Assembly: GCA_000497125.2 (NCBI GenBank)
Contig: CM035320.1
Coordinates: 852,460-916,459, forward strand
Direction of reading: 5' to 3'
Origin: Spironucleus salmonicida
Taxonomy: Eukaryota; Fornicata; Diplomonadida; Hexamitidae
DNA: 64,000 bases
Part shown: positions 1 through 11,136 of the stretch, in pieces
How positions within the stretch are numbered: the stretch's first letter is position 1
How the letters are laid out: every line of letters starts with the position of its first letter
The notes under the pieces: model-generated
The model's database searches: none
Told to the model about the DNA's origin: nothing
What the model saw: the letters and a program-made list of their open reading frames with translations, nothing else
Made by a program: the position numbers and the translations under genes

Positions 1-451
1 CATCTGTTCTGGTTTATTAGAACTTATGATTTTATATATAGTTTATTCTGTAGATATGTGTTATGCTACGACAGTCAATTCAATAAAAATAAAGGAATAG
101 GTTATGAAGTTCATACAATGATTTTTATGATTTTTGATTATTTGAAGTGTATAGTTTAGTAGTAGGCCAAGAAATATTTTTTGACAAATTTATCTAAATA
201 CTATTATTTTACTAATTATTTATATAAACACGTTAAATTTAATATGATAATCAGTTAGTGAAATATTTCTTTAATTCCACTTATGGTTAGTAGTATCCAC
301 TAAGGATATTTTACTTATAAATTGTTATTCAGATTCTGTTTTTTAATAACTTAATATAATTAGATTATATTTATATATAATTTAGATTTAAATTAATATT
401 ATTATTTCGTATTGACAATTATCCTAATTGACTTAATTTTACTTTATTAAA
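1..451. other. AT-rich spacer
   Basis: I see no gene in this stretch. Reading frames on both strands are short and of the composition expected by chance. The spacer ends in an A-rich run directly before the next start codon. Confidence 0.6.
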
Positions 452-655
452 ATGGGAGGGTGTATAGATTACGTTCAAAATAAGGATGAAAAGCTTTAGA
501 ATATATCTGACTTGAGTAATGGTATTCCGTTAGATGATGATGAGTTATCCTAGGATGCAATTAAATTTGCATACAATGATTAAACACAAACTCCAATTTG
601 TTATAGCATTATGGAGGCCAGTCAATCTAGCTATGGATATTTATTTACAGAGTGA
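452..655 (+). CDS. Small protein with possible myristoyl/palmitoyl N-terminus (67 aa)
   Basis: This is a 67-residue reading frame with TAA and TAG read as Gln, closed by TGA. The start is the first ATG after an A-run. It begins Met-Gly-Gly-Cys, the arrangement seen in N-myristoylated proteins with a nearby palmitoylated Cys, although residue 6 is Asp rather than the preferred Ser or Thr. The rest is acidic and polar, without a membrane segment. No family is recognised. Its composition is clearly richer than the spacers, so I treat it as real. A second short protein starting Met-Gly-Gly lies at 43876. Membrane anchoring is an inference from the first residues only. Confidence 0.55.
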
Positions 656-860
656 TATAGATTAGCTGGTTATAAATTATTAGTATTTTAATCTTTTTTT
701 TATAGTCAAGCACCTTCAAATTCTATTTTTCATATAATACAATTATAAATAAATTATTATGTTTTATACTTATAAAAATTTAAAACAAACAAAATGTTTC
801 TAAAAGTGATTGCTTTTTATATATGATATATACGTATTAGTATAAAAAATAGATTCGATA

Positions 861-1094
861 ATGCATAAACATGAGAAGGATCATAATAATGCGTAATTAC
901 ATCATAATTGTGAGCCAGCATTATAGCAAGACATTTAAATAGCCTAAGTTGCTACGTAGTTTGATTAAGCTGAATAAGTATAAGTTACTCATTAACATCA
1001 TATAAAAGAGTGGATAGAAGATCATATGCATCATGAAAATCACTAAATAAAAATGAAGGATTCTAATTGTGATCATTTTGAGAAACATCAATGA
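861..1094 (+). CDS. Small His-rich protein (77 aa)
   Basis: A 77-residue frame ending on TGA, with TAA/TAG read as Gln. It is unusually rich in His (about 14 residues, several as HH or HxxH) with Asp, Glu and Gln between them. There is no signal peptide or membrane segment. The His clusters could bind metal ions, but no known domain is visible and this is only a suggestion. It starts at the first ATG after AT-rich spacer and lies about 200 bases downstream of the previous small gene on the same strand. Confidence 0.5.
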
Positions 1095-1993
1095 TTTTTT
1101 TAATGATTACTTCAGAACTTATTTTGAAATAACTGATGCTAAATATTATTTATTTATATTAATAAAGATTATATGAAGAAATCACCAAATTTTGATATTA
1201 TTTTATACACCTTAAATTATGCCAACTAATGATTTTATGAAATATAAAAATGATTTCGTATACCTATTTATCATTATATTTCTATAATAAATTTGATAAA
1301 ATTATTAATTCCTATTTGACTATAAATTTAAATATCAAAGATTTTCAAAGTACCTAACTTATTGCGTATTAATGTATTATAAATAATGAATCTATATACC
1401 AATCAATCTGAAATTTAAGTTAGATCTGAATTTTCACTTATAAGATTATGAAACGAAAATGTTTAATTAGGAATAGCGATGATCTTGTCATCTCCTATCA
1501 ACTATTCTAGCGTTAGAATTCTTCTAAGTGAAGGAGGAAGTATCGCGGGCTATTAATAACTATAACAGCGTATGATTGATGTTTTAGATTTTCTAACTAT
1601 CTGCTTCATTTCAAAGGTCCTAAAATAATTTTTCAATTTAGTTTAAATACGAATAACTATATAAAATAGTTTCTTTTTCTAATTTCTTAACATCCCTTTA
1701 TATGGCAAATAAGATAAGTTTCCTTTCCCAAAACTCCTCCAGGCAAAACTGCATAGTTGCCCCAATTAGTACTTAATACAGAAACTTATCAAACGTTCAT
1801 ACTCAAAAAAGTAAAATTAGAATTTAAACCCCGCTTACACATATCTATTAGCACAATATCCATCAAATACGCACAATAACCACAGCCCCCTAAGCCCTGC
1901 AGCGCCATTAACTATTCCTACCTCAACTAAAATGCGTAATTCTCTCACACCCAATTTTTTCAGCACCCTACAACCCCAACCCCAACCCCACGC
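1095..1993. other. Spacer, C-rich on the plus strand near its end
   Basis: No confident gene. The last 300 bases are C-rich and nearly G-free on the plus strand, so TGA is rare and a plus frame from the ATG at 1480 stays open into the antisense of the next gene. I regard that frame as an artefact of composition. A 27-codon frame at 1448 is too short to support. Confidence 0.5.
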
Positions 1994-4453
1994 TCACTCC
2001 ATGTACTCTCCCCGGTTGCAGCCCGCCTTCCAGCTCGCCACATCGTCCGCACCGCCCAGCGCCGCGCGCTCCCAGGGCAGCTCAACAAGTTCAGCAAGCG
2101 CCTCCGGCGCGCTCCCGAGCACGCAGCGCGCCGCGAGCGCGATATTGGGCCTGGCGTCGCGCTCGTAGCCGCGAATCGCATCCGCGTCGCCGAGCACGAA
2201 CGCGCACAGCAGCGCCATTTCGTCGTCCCCGGCGACGCGGTACAGCGCCAGCGCGTCACGAACGCGACCGCTGCGCAGCAGGAGCTCCGCGCCGGCGAGC
2301 ACCACGGGCGCGCTCCCGAGGCCCTCCGCAACCCCCAAAATCTGCTCGTAGAACGCGTAGCGCACCGCCAGCTGCGCCAGAACCTCGTTATCGTCGCTGA
2401 GCGACATGATATAACGACTTTTTCCGCTCCTTTTCAGGAATTCTGCGCAGATGAAAACCCTTCCCAAATCGGCCCCAAACGCCTCGCAGCAGTACGCAGC
2501 GGCGTCCTCAGCGCCCTAATCGCCAGCAGCGCACCGGAGCCGGAATTCCACAATCGCCGAATCGAGCGGAATTTCCATCAATTCAAATTGATTTCCGATT
2601 TTCGCTCCCGCGACGCACAAAACGCCGCGCGGCCGCACCTCCAAAATCTCCAAAAGCTCCAAATTTTCGCTCCGCGGAAGCTCCAAAAACAGCTCATCGC
2701 CCTCTAAAATCTCCTCCAAAAAGCCTTAAAAGACGCCGTTTTGGCTCTGGAAAACGACCGTTTTTGCCCCAAAAAGCACTTTTTGGGCGGCCGGAATTTC
2801 GCTAAAAATCGAAATTTCGAGCGCTCGCGGGTCCAGGCGCGCCAGGAACGTCGTTTCTGCCGTCAGGATCGCGCAGAACTCGCCGGACGGCGCGCACTGG
2901 AGCGATTTTACGGCCAGCTCGAACTATGCGATAAAGGCGCCCGCGAACGTGAAAATCGCGAGAAACTGAGCGTTCGCCACGAAAACGTACGGCCCAGAAA
3001 ACAGCATTGTGGGCACAAAATCCACTTAAATGGTGCAAATCGTTTCCGTAGAATTTTTTACAGTAATCTTATTATTATATAATATAACATAATATTGCTC
3101 CGCTCCAAAGGAAGGGAAAACGAAATCGTCGAGTTTTTGAACGAAATTCGCAGCGTCGAAATCGCGCGCGAACGCGATCTGGCTGCAGCTTTCTTCCAGC
3201 TTCATTTTGCCGGTTTGCGCCGAGCAAATTACCGCTTTTCCGCTTCTAATTCCGCAGAATAATTTGCCGTTTCCGAGCATTTTCACGCTCCGAAAAGGCT
3301 CCGTTTCGAACGTTTTTGCCTCATTTTTTGAATTCAAAATTGAAATTCCACTCCCTTCTTAAACCGAAAATTTTCCGCTCTCAAATTTGCCCAAAAACGC
3401 GAATTTTCCCTCAAAAAAGTCGAAAACGGGCCGCGATTCGCCGATTTTCGCGAAAACGGCCCCCTGGTCGAATCCGATGGCGATAACGGTCGCTGCGCCG
3501 ATTTAAATTGCTGAAACGCACCAGGCGCGTTCTAGCGCGTACTGCAGCACCATAGCACGCTCCAGGCGCGCCATGTCGAAAATTTGGACCGAAAAATCCT
3601 CTGACGTCGCTAGCAGCCTCTGCTGCGCGCGGCAGTAGGCGATTTGCGTTACTGGGCCGCTGAATGGCCCGAAAATAGCTATTTGCTGTTTGTTGAATGA
3701 GTCGAATACGAGCACCTCGCCATTGTCCGTTGCGGCCGCCAGGAATGCCAGCGGTGTTTCAGCGCCCGAAATCGTCGGGCAGTTCGTCCAGCAAAGCGCG
3801 TTTAAGCATACGCCGCAGGAGATCGTAAAGAGCGGTGTGAGCTGTCTGCAGGGGCGATTTTGGGCTGACGAGCGGCCTAGCAGCCCTTTTGCGAGCTTGT
3901 GCGCGATGTCGATTACGTTATCTGAGTGGTGTGTAGGGTTGCATTCGTCGTTTTTGGGGTCAATTTCGATATTTGTGGCGTCGAAAACACGAATTTCGCC
4001 TCCCTGGCCGCAGGTTGCGAGGCGGCCGTTCGCGAGCGCGAGGCCCAGCAGGAAGCCGCTGGAGGCGCGCGCTTCGGCGATCAGCTCGATCGCAGCGGTG
4101 AATCGGAAAACTCGCAGGAATCCGTCGTCTGTGGCGGTGAAAATGTGCGGGGCGGAGTAGATTATAGACCGGATATAGTCCGTCGAGATCTGAAGCTCCT
4201 GCAGCGTGGAGAGCGACGAGTCGGACAGGACGCGCAAGATTCCGTCGTCTGATCCTGTGAAAATGTACGGGGCAGCGTAGAAAACGGTTCTGATGGGCGT
4301 GGGCGAAATTTCGCGTTTTAGCGTTACTTGCTGCGTTTTGAGGTCAAATAGCTGCACTTCGCCTGTGTACTAGCCGATTACGGCCTTCATGGCGTTTTCG
4401 GAGAAGGAAATCGCTTTTACGCGAGAGGAACGCAGCGTAGAGGTTGTCTGCAT
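1994..4453 (-). CDS. COPB2: Coatomer subunit beta-prime (COPI, Sec27/COPB2 family), 819 aa
   Basis: Beta-prime COP is part of the COPI coat that returns vesicles from the Golgi to the ER. The single frame runs from the ATG at 4453 to TGA at 1994 and crosses seven in-frame TAA/TAG codons (read as Gln). Residues 1 to about 330 form divergent WD40 blades; one reads TDYIRSI...FTATDDGFLRVF, matching the family's TDYIRCIAVHP region. The blade-ending segment ALERAWCV and the following IGFDQGAVFAKIGE match the family's RVWCVASLRG and ALGYDEGSIIVKLGRE. The C-terminal half is the helical solenoid. The length is a little below the usual 900 residues, probably a shortened tail. Base composition is GC-rich, unlike the flanks, except for a short AT-rich insert near 3057-3095. 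The gene is divergent from the 70-residue gene at 4799. Confidence 0.88.
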
Positions 4454-4738
4454 GTGATTGGGAGTGGGAAAATAATAATGGTATTATTATAATAAAATAT
4501 TGTTAGTAACAATAAATAATCATTCGAAACTAGCTTTCTGGATTTTGGGGTATTGTGCCGAGGTGGTGGTTTGAAGGGTACAGATATGGTAATTAGGGGT
4601 GGGGTTCGGAGCTTGAGGTTGAAAAATGTTCGTTTGGAGGTGCGGGTGGATTCTTATGGTTGTTGTGTGAATTTCGCGTGGTAGCTGCTTCAGGTGTGGA
4701 CAATTGGGGCAATGTCTTGCGAGCGGAAAGCCCTCCGT
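4454..4738. promoter_or_regulatory. Shared upstream region of COPB2 and the 70-aa gene
   Basis: This region lies between two divergent starts. Next to the COPB2 start is a run built from ATTATTATAATA-like words (about 4468-4505). Beyond it comes a tract that is G-rich on plus, that is C-rich on the COPB2 coding strand. The same pairing (C-rich tract, then a TATTATTATA element, then the start) occurs before the genes at 12292 and 39411, so it may be the core promoter of the GC-rich gene class. Confidence 0.35.
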
Positions 4739-4798
4739 TAGTGCGCAGAGCACGCCCCGCGCGCGGCCGAGGCACATTTTGACCGTTCCAAATTCCGA

Positions 4799-5011
4799 AT
4801 GCGCTCCATCCGCAAGACGCTGGCCCGAAAGCAGAGGCAGATCACCGACAACGAGTACGGGGCGCCGAAGCTCCTGCCGATCGCGGAGGACCTGCCCCAC
4901 CTAGAGTCGCTGGGCACGGTCTGCCTCGACCGGGACGACAACGGGGACGGGACGCTGCTGCTGGGGAACAGGGACATCTCGAGCCAGAGCATGATGCAGG
5001 GGCCGTAGTGA
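4799..5011 (+). CDS. Unknown 70-aa protein, duplicated (copy 1)
   Basis: A GC-rich frame of 70 codons that ends TAG-TGA, so the last residue is Gln. The start ATG is the first in frame. The sequence is basic at the N-terminus, then has a segment DRDDNGDGT that recalls a calcium-binding loop. The loop lacks the hydrophobic residue at position 8 and the Glu at position 12, so I do not call it an EF hand. The identical copy is at 11452-11664. It converges on the 101-residue gene with only 9 bases between the two stop codons. No family is recognised. Confidence 0.55.
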
Positions 5012-5020
5012 GACATTCGT

Positions 5021-5326
5021 TCACTAGAATCCCGCCGCACCGGGCTGCACCTGCCCGTCTGAGAACTGCCTAGGCAGGGGAGCGCGCAGCGAGGGCAGCC
5101 TGGCGGACTAGCCGAGAGTCTCCACGGTATGGAGCGCACCCAGCTGTGGCGGGAGCTGGAAGCCGCCCCGGAGCAGCATGGAGGCCGCGTTGCGCCGGAT
5201 CCGCTGCCGGTGCGGGGACTGGCTGACCATAGGACTGGGCTTCTGGGGGCTCCGCGGCGGTACCTGAATGTAGTCGAGGTTGCACCCGGCGGGGGTGAAG
5301 GTGAAGAAGTTGAGCGGGGACGTCAT
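5021..5326 (-). CDS. Unknown Pro/Arg-rich 101-aa protein, duplicated (copy 1)
   Basis: A frame of 101 codons starting at the ATG that follows the stop of the upstream membrane protein gene by about 95 bases on the same strand. It ends TAG-TGA like its convergent neighbour. The product is rich in Pro, Arg, Ser and Gln, has no membrane segment, and is probably disordered. It is identical to the copy at 11137-11442. I do not recognise it. The high GC content makes alternative frames open too, so the call is moderate. Confidence 0.45.
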
Positions 5327-5421
5327 TCTGCCGCCGCGGGAACCACTGCTCGCGGTCCTGGCCGCAACCCAGAGAAACCGAAAATCCCGTTTCTCCAAAA
5401 CCGCGAATAGTGACAAATACC

Positions 5422-7017
5422 TCACTGCGTGGTATCCAGCCCGCCAGGCTTAGAGTGGTCCGAGGAGTCCGTGGTAACCTCGAGGTTGGACTTGATCACC
5501 TGCGTCTTGGCGTAGGAGCTGTTCACGAGGCTCTCCAGCAGGCTCGTGTTGCGGTTGGCGCCAATCTTGCTCAGCTGCAGGAAGTTCACGGACTGGTTGG
5601 AGAGGAAGTTCCCCGTGTCGAACGGCTCCTCCACAGGTTCCTTCGTCTTGTTCACCGGGGTGCGTGGTGCGCTGGGCAGGTCTTCGCCGCGCTCGGACTC
5701 CTCGGCAAACCGGCCCCCGTGGCGCTCGAGGGCAAAGCGATGGACGAGGCCGCCAATGGCGAGCAGCAGGATCGTCAGGGTCTGCACAGTGAACACGCAG
5801 TTGAAATTATAAGTGGGGTCAGCGCAGTAGATCCAGATGAACGAGGCGATGATTGCAAGCGAGCGCACGGTGCCGCTGAAGATCGCGAAGGACCCCCCGC
5901 GGCACACGGCGTGGTGCGCCTGCACGAACGCGTACAGCGGCATCACCATTCCGCGCAGCGCCCCGTTACGTGTGTAGCTCAGCAGCCCTGTGTAGTGGTT
6001 GTTCAGCATCGCAGTGGGCAGCCGCGAGCCCACAGATAGCGTAATAAATTTATACCAGCTTAAGAATATTATAATAGATGTAACTAGACCAATTAAACCG
6101 TACATCCATACATTACGATAAATGTTAGACATTCCACTTTTATGGATAATAGATAACCTCGTACTTTAAACGTATACATCGTATAACTATCCACTGAAAA
6201 TACAGCTAAGTCTCATACAATAATAATATAAACAAATGCTCAAAAGCACTACTTCCTCTCGGTTTACTTTTAATGCAATTACTATAACCAACTCTTCTGC
6301 TGCATCAAATGCTAAGAACTTTAAGAATGATAGAAGGCACTGTAATTATAGAGCTGGCCGGAATGGTTTCAATATAGAGAATTACATATAAAGATAACGC
6401 TGATCTCTGAGGATAATTGGTATAAAAATCATTCCCGGTAAGGTATATGAAACTATAAGAGTGATATTCTATGATACACTAAAAAAAGATAATACACAAT
6501 ATAATACTATGCTAAGTGTTGGACTTATTAGGGCTGCTATTATTTACGACATATTCCATCGCTCTGCCTTTCCTACCTCAAACAAATGAGATATAGCTGC
6601 CTGTGAAAAAGGTGCTAAACTAAATAATATTAGATTGTTAAATCTAGAATACGCTCCAAATCCTATAAAAAATAGTATTGAAATCAACAGATAGTGAATA
6701 ATGGAGTAGTTAAAAACAACCCTACCAGCGTTAATTTATGCAGTTCCTAGTATTGGAGAAATAATTTCAAATGCAACTTTTCCTACGAGTTATGGAACTA
6801 TTAATATAATTTCATAGTTTGTGATCAGGTTAAACGTATTAATAGCATTGCTTTCGTCAAATTGTAAACAAAAAATAAAAATAAAAAATGCTCTGAAAAT
6901 AACTAAAAAATGATACATAGGAGATGCGAATTAGTATTATTATACTCTATCTTTTAGTTCATATACTAAAACATCAGTTGAAGTAGATGATTCTACTGAA
7001 CGAGAATACTGTGTCAT
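5422..7017 (-). CDS. Multi-pass membrane protein, possibly MATE-type transporter (531 aa)
   Basis: One uninterrupted frame runs from the ATG at 7017 to TGA at 5422, with TAA/TAG as Gln. It has about ten to twelve hydrophobic segments through residue 410, then a polar tail with many Glu, Ser and Asn. Spacing and length suit a MATE-family drug/cation exchanger, a family known in diplomonads, but I see no diagnostic motif, so this is inference. The 5' part (7017 to about 6054) is very AT-rich with TAA/TAG Gln codons. From 6054 on it is GC-rich and uses CAG. This switch coincides with the edge of inverted duplication A, so the 3' half exists twice and the 5' half once. The gene may be a fusion made by the rearrangement. 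Only this copy has a complete N-terminus. Confidence 0.6.
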
Positions 7018-7353
7018 TTTAAAATAGTAAATAAAATTATATATAATTCATATTTTTCAAAATTTAACTGTAAATCAGTTAAGTTGTTTGTTACTTTATG
7101 ACTTGATTAATCTGCCAAAAATTATTTGGAATCTACATTTAAACTAATGTACTAGTAATAATATTATCATTCAAAATTAATTAACAATTATAAATAATTC
7201 TTTTTAATTGACTATATTGAAATGTACTAATTACTTATTAAACACACCGGATTACATAAATTTAAAGACATTTTTAATAAATGAAAAAAAGATTTAGTAT
7301 GAATAATTAAAATAACAGATATAATATTGAACTAGTAAAAATAAATTGGTCAT

Positions 7354-8046
7354 TCAAGATTTAATGGCCTCAAACGTTTTTGATGGTTACTATTATTAAT
7401 TAAAAACAGTGTCATACTCTAATTGCTTAACTAATTTCAATGAGCAAATAAACTAATCTCCTGATAATTATTAATTCTTTTATATTATATTAAGTTAGGC
7501 TGCAAAATCAAATAACATTAGTTATACTATTTCCCGATAATGTCTCAGACTATCCTAAGTTTTTTCAACCTTTTGAGCCTGATTAATAATTTATAAAGTT
7601 AATTATTATAATAATTGGTATCTATTCTTTTTACTACGCTCCAATTTAGCTTATTACTCTAATTTATCCAAAACAATATTTTACTAATGCAGGATTTTAC
7701 TTAGCTTAGCTAGCTACTTTTCTTTTTATTAAATCTATTTTGATATTAATTTGATATCAACCATTTGCTTTTTGATATTGGTGGTAAAAATTAAATATGC
7801 ATTATTAAAAGTTTTATTTGCATATTTTGTCTATTCATAAGTAAATTTACAGTACTATTAAAATAAATTTTAAATTGATGATTAAACGTTTATTCTGCGT
7901 GCTTTATTAAATTGCAACAACATTTATCTAGTAAACTACTTATATTTTATAGATTAGCTACAAGACATTTTTGCTACTTGATATAATTATTGCTAAACTT
8001 TGTATCTTTGTATCACTTAAATCTTAATTGGTGTAAGATCAATCAT
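7354..8046 (-). CDS. Gln-rich coiled-coil protein (230 aa)
   Basis: A minus-strand frame from the ATG at 8046 to TGA at 7354, containing more than thirty TAA/TAG codons. It becomes a plausible protein only when these are Gln. The middle and C-terminal parts show heptad-like spacing of Leu and Ile among Lys, Glu and Gln, indicating a coiled coil of roughly residues 95-200. No catalytic domain is visible. A hydrophobic-looking open frame on the opposite strand (7281-7754) is the antisense shadow of this gene. Function unknown; a structural or cytoskeletal role would fit. Confidence 0.7.
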
Positions 8047-8157
8047 TTCTAATCTTATATTATGAGATGGTCATTATTTTGAATAATGGAATATATAGCT
8101 TATATATAATAAAATAGTTAAAAACAAATTGAAAATTATAAATTTCGCCTCATCTAT

Positions 8158-8379
8158 TCATGAATCTTCTCTAGCAGGTCTCAAGGGGGTTAATTAACCT
8201 AGAACCGTAACCTCCCCATCTTATTGCTCTAACTAGCCTTACATACGTTTTAATCTTAAGTCATACTTCCGACAACATGCACATTAGACTGTTTGTGATA
8301 AAAACCCATACAAACCAACAAATAGAACCATTGCTATAATAGCTAATGAATCAAATAACCTGGCACCTTATTCTTACAT
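8158..8379 (-). CDS. Small single-pass membrane protein (73 aa)
   Basis: The frame begins ATG-TAA, so the second residue is Gln; under the standard code this would be a start followed by a stop. The ATG follows a run of A residues. Residues 10-27 form one transmembrane segment (SLAIIAMVLFVGLYGFLS). A Cys cluster CACC follows, then a basic and Gln-rich tail. It lies 111 bases upstream of the coiled-coil gene on the same strand and is divergent from the gene at 8573. Not a recognised family. Confidence 0.6.
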
Positions 8380-8572
8380 TTTTAATGTTTATATATGTAA
8401 GTAATATAAGATATATTTTTATTTCATTTCCTAGTATTTTTAAACTGTTGACTAAATTACATAGTATGCACAAATATAAATTAACTTGCTAAAAAATTAG
8501 ACTACATATAATATTAATAATCAAAATAGGTGCAAAACAAAAATAAATACATTTCATCACTTTAAACGTTTG

Positions 8573-8938
8573 ATGCTAAGCGCTTCCAATCGTTACCGTT
8601 ATGCGCGTACACCTGTACTCTCGATTATAGGTTTTTTCTCAGGATAGCGATCTACATATGCACCACCGTTAAAATGCATTTTAACAAAAGGAATTTATCT
8701 ATCAATTACACGATAATTAAAATAAAGAGGTTATGATTATTTAACATGTGATTCTACATCATATCCTCGATGCTACGTCTTATAAAACATTTACTATGCC
8801 GATGTTGAGCGAGAAATATTAATATTCTAGCTTAGTTACTTTGAGTTGAAAAAGTTTGTCTAATTTAAAGTAAGCGTCTTAGACATTTATTTTAAGTAAA
8901 CAGTCTTAGTTTATGGTGTTAAGTAAGGATCTAGTTGA
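8573..8938 (+). CDS. Unknown 121-aa protein
   Basis: An open frame of 121 codons from the first ATG, closed by TGA. G is concentrated at first codon positions, and GC content is higher than the flanks, both of which support coding. The sequence is mixed, with a hydrophobic stretch near residues 15-22, several Tyr and Cys, and no signal peptide. I do not recognise a family. About 190 bases separate it from the divergent membrane protein gene. Confidence 0.5.
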
Positions 8939-9071
8939 TTAAGCTACCGAATATTCATTTAGCAAAATGATAATATCAATAATACAAGTTATATTATATA
9001 ATAAAAATGATATACTAATGCATTAAGAGTATTATATTATTAAGTTAATTAAAAATTTAACTTCTATAATC

Positions 9072-10310
9072 ATGCCATTTGACGATATTCCATCTATTTA
9101 AACAACCATTGCTGCCATTTCAGATAATTATAAAAATTATATAATACCCTATCACATTGATCTATAATTAAACCCTCCTCCGATGCCTAACCGTCGTTTT
9201 ACAATTTTAATTTTAGGTAATTAAAATGCAGGAAAATCCTCTTTTATTAACAATTGTATTGGTTAAAAACTGCTTAAAACTGGACATGGAGCCACAACAA
9301 ACCATATCTCAATCATTATTCCAGGAGCATCACGTTAAACTTTGTCATTGAATTAAGCTCAGAATTTGGTGCCGTTTACCAATCTTCCCCCATAATCTAC
9401 AGTTGAAATATTTGATGGTTATAAGAAAAATGACTAAGATCTATAGAATTCATAATTTTTATCATAAGTTTCAGCAATTTTTGAAGTTGAAAATTAACCA
9501 AAATCTATATCGCCTTTTATCTTCATTGATACGCCAGGATTCGTTGAAAAAACTGACTTTTAACCGCTTAAATAGCTAATTAAGCAAGTGGACTTAATTT
9601 TGCTTTTTGTAGAATCCTCTAAATTTTAGCTTACAAACTAGACAATTGAATTAATTAATCATATAGTTAACAAAAACATTGATATGAAAATTATTCTTTC
9701 AAAAATTGATTTGGTAGGAAGTAAATTTGAGTATGTTTAAAATGTTGTTTCCTGTAGTTAAATGATACAACGATGCATTCAATTTAAAGAATTTGATATC
9801 TATCCAATTACACTACCTAAATTTTCTTCTGCAAAATCTAAAGTTCAAAGCGAATTAAATGGGAGCGGTATGTCACTCGAAAAATTAGAAGCACCATTTA
9901 TTGTAAGCAATTTCGACTGTTTGAAGGATTTTGAAGATGAAATGGAAAATCAAATTATAATTTAATTCAGAAATTTGCTTGATAGGTTTAAAATTGACTG
10001 CAAAAATCTTAATAGAAGTATCAAGGACTACGAACAGACATGTAAGTAGATCAAAAAATTTACTATAAAGATGTGGAGTTTAAGAGTATTTTTAATATGT
10101 TCTTTGATAGGAATAGTTATGATAAAATTTAATAAAAACACCTAAATCTTTAGTAACTTAGTAATTATAAATATTATATCGTTGATAGCTAGTTTATTTA
10201 TCTGGAAAAAACCCCTTGTTGGTATGCAAAAAATTGGTGAAATGGAAAGCCTTGTTGATGGAAACTTGATGCAGTGCGTTAAAAAATTAGAGGCTGTTTA
10301 AATTGAGTGA
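9072..10310 (+). CDS. Dynamin-superfamily GTPase with two C-terminal membrane segments (412 aa)
   Basis: The frame starts at the ATG at 9072 and ends on TGA, with about 25 TAA/TAG Gln codons. The GTPase motifs are in order: P-loop GNQNAGKSS at 49-57 (its Gln is TAA), a Thr pair for G2 near 75, DTPG at 153-156, and SKID at 210-213 for G4. The canonical G4 Asn/Thr is Ser here. Residues 290-335 are helical, followed by two hydrophobic segments at about 336-352 and 360-377 and a short tail. GTPase, helices and paired membrane spans resemble mitofusin- or EHD-like membrane-remodelling dynamins. The exact subfamily is not resolved. The gene ends about 100 bases before inverted duplication A, copy 2. 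Confidence 0.78.
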
Positions 10311-10408
10311 GGAAGTTCTGTTTTTTACTATATATTTTATGTAAGAATAATAGAATTTTCATCAAAATTTTGATACTGCACATTGAGTAAAATTTAATAA
10401 GGGATTTT

Positions 10409-11041
10409 TATAAATTTATTACGCTATCTGTGGGCTCGCGGCTGCCCACTGCGATGCTGAACAACCACTACACAGGGCTGCTGAGCTACACACGTAACGG
10501 GGCGCTGCGCGGAATGGTGATGCCGCTGTACGCGTTCGTGCAGGCGCACCACGCCGTGTGCCGCGGGGGGTCCTTCGCGATCTTCAGCGGCACCGTGCGC
10601 TCGCTTGCAATCATCGCCTCGTTCATCTGGATCTACTGCGCTGACCCCACTTATAATTTCAACTGCGTGTTCACTGTGCAGACCCTGACGATCCTGCTGC
10701 TCGCCATTGGCGGCCTCGTCCATCGCTTTGCCCTCGAGCGCCACGGGGGCCGGTTTGCCGAGGAGTCCGAGCGCGGCGAAGACCTGCCCAGCGCACCACG
10801 CACCCCGGTGAACAAGACGAAGGAACCTGTGGAGGAGCCGTTCGACACGGGGAACTTCCTCTCCAACCAGTCCGTGAACTTCCTGCAGCTGAGCAAGATT
10901 GGCGCCAACCGCAACACGAGCCTGCTGGAGAGCCTCGTGAACAGCTCCTACGCCAAGACGCAGGTGATCAAGTCCAACCTCGAGGTTACCACGGACTCCT
11001 CGGACCACTCTAAGCCTGGCGGGCTGGATACCACGCAGTGA
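10409..11041 (+). pseudogene. 5'-truncated copy of the multi-pass membrane protein gene
   Basis: This segment repeats the last 209 codons of the gene at 5422-7017. It contains the final hydrophobic segments and the polar tail, up to the same TGA. Everything upstream of the duplication edge is missing, and the preceding sequence belongs to the spacer after the GTPase gene. The first ATG in frame would give a protein lacking more than half of the membrane spans. I read it as a truncated gene, although expression of the fragment cannot be excluded. Confidence 0.8.
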
Positions 11042-11136
11042 GGTATTTGTCACTATTCGCGGTTTTGGAGAAACGGGATTTTCGGTTTCTCTGGGTTGCG
11101 GCCAGGACCGCGAGCAGTGGTTCCCGCGGCGGCAGA

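Larger units (their letters stand above)
4739..6054 (+). repeat. Inverted duplication A, copy 1 (1,316 bp)
   Basis: This block is reverse-complementary to 10409-11748. The coding sequences inside the two copies are identical. Copy 2 differs by a 24-base GC-rich insertion near 11700-11730. Positions pair as x and 16463 minus x. The block holds a 70-residue gene, a 101-residue gene and the 3' half of a multi-pass membrane protein gene. The right edge of copy 1 falls inside that gene, at exactly the point where its composition changes from GC-rich to AT-rich. Confidence 0.93.

Noticed and set aside
1480-2168. Plus-strand open frame from 1480 into the COPB2 region
   Set aside because: G-poor upstream sequence and antisense overlap with a firmly identified gene.
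4922-4965. EF-hand loop in the 70-residue protein (DRDDNGDGT)
   Set aside because: Position 8 is Gly rather than hydrophobic and the position-12 Glu is missing, so calcium binding is not supported.
7281-7754. Plus-strand hydrophobic 157-codon frame that looks like a membrane protein
   Set aside because: It lies antisense to a minus-strand coiled-coil gene (7354-8046) with far better amino-acid structure; hydrophobicity is the mirror of Lys/Asn/Gln codons.
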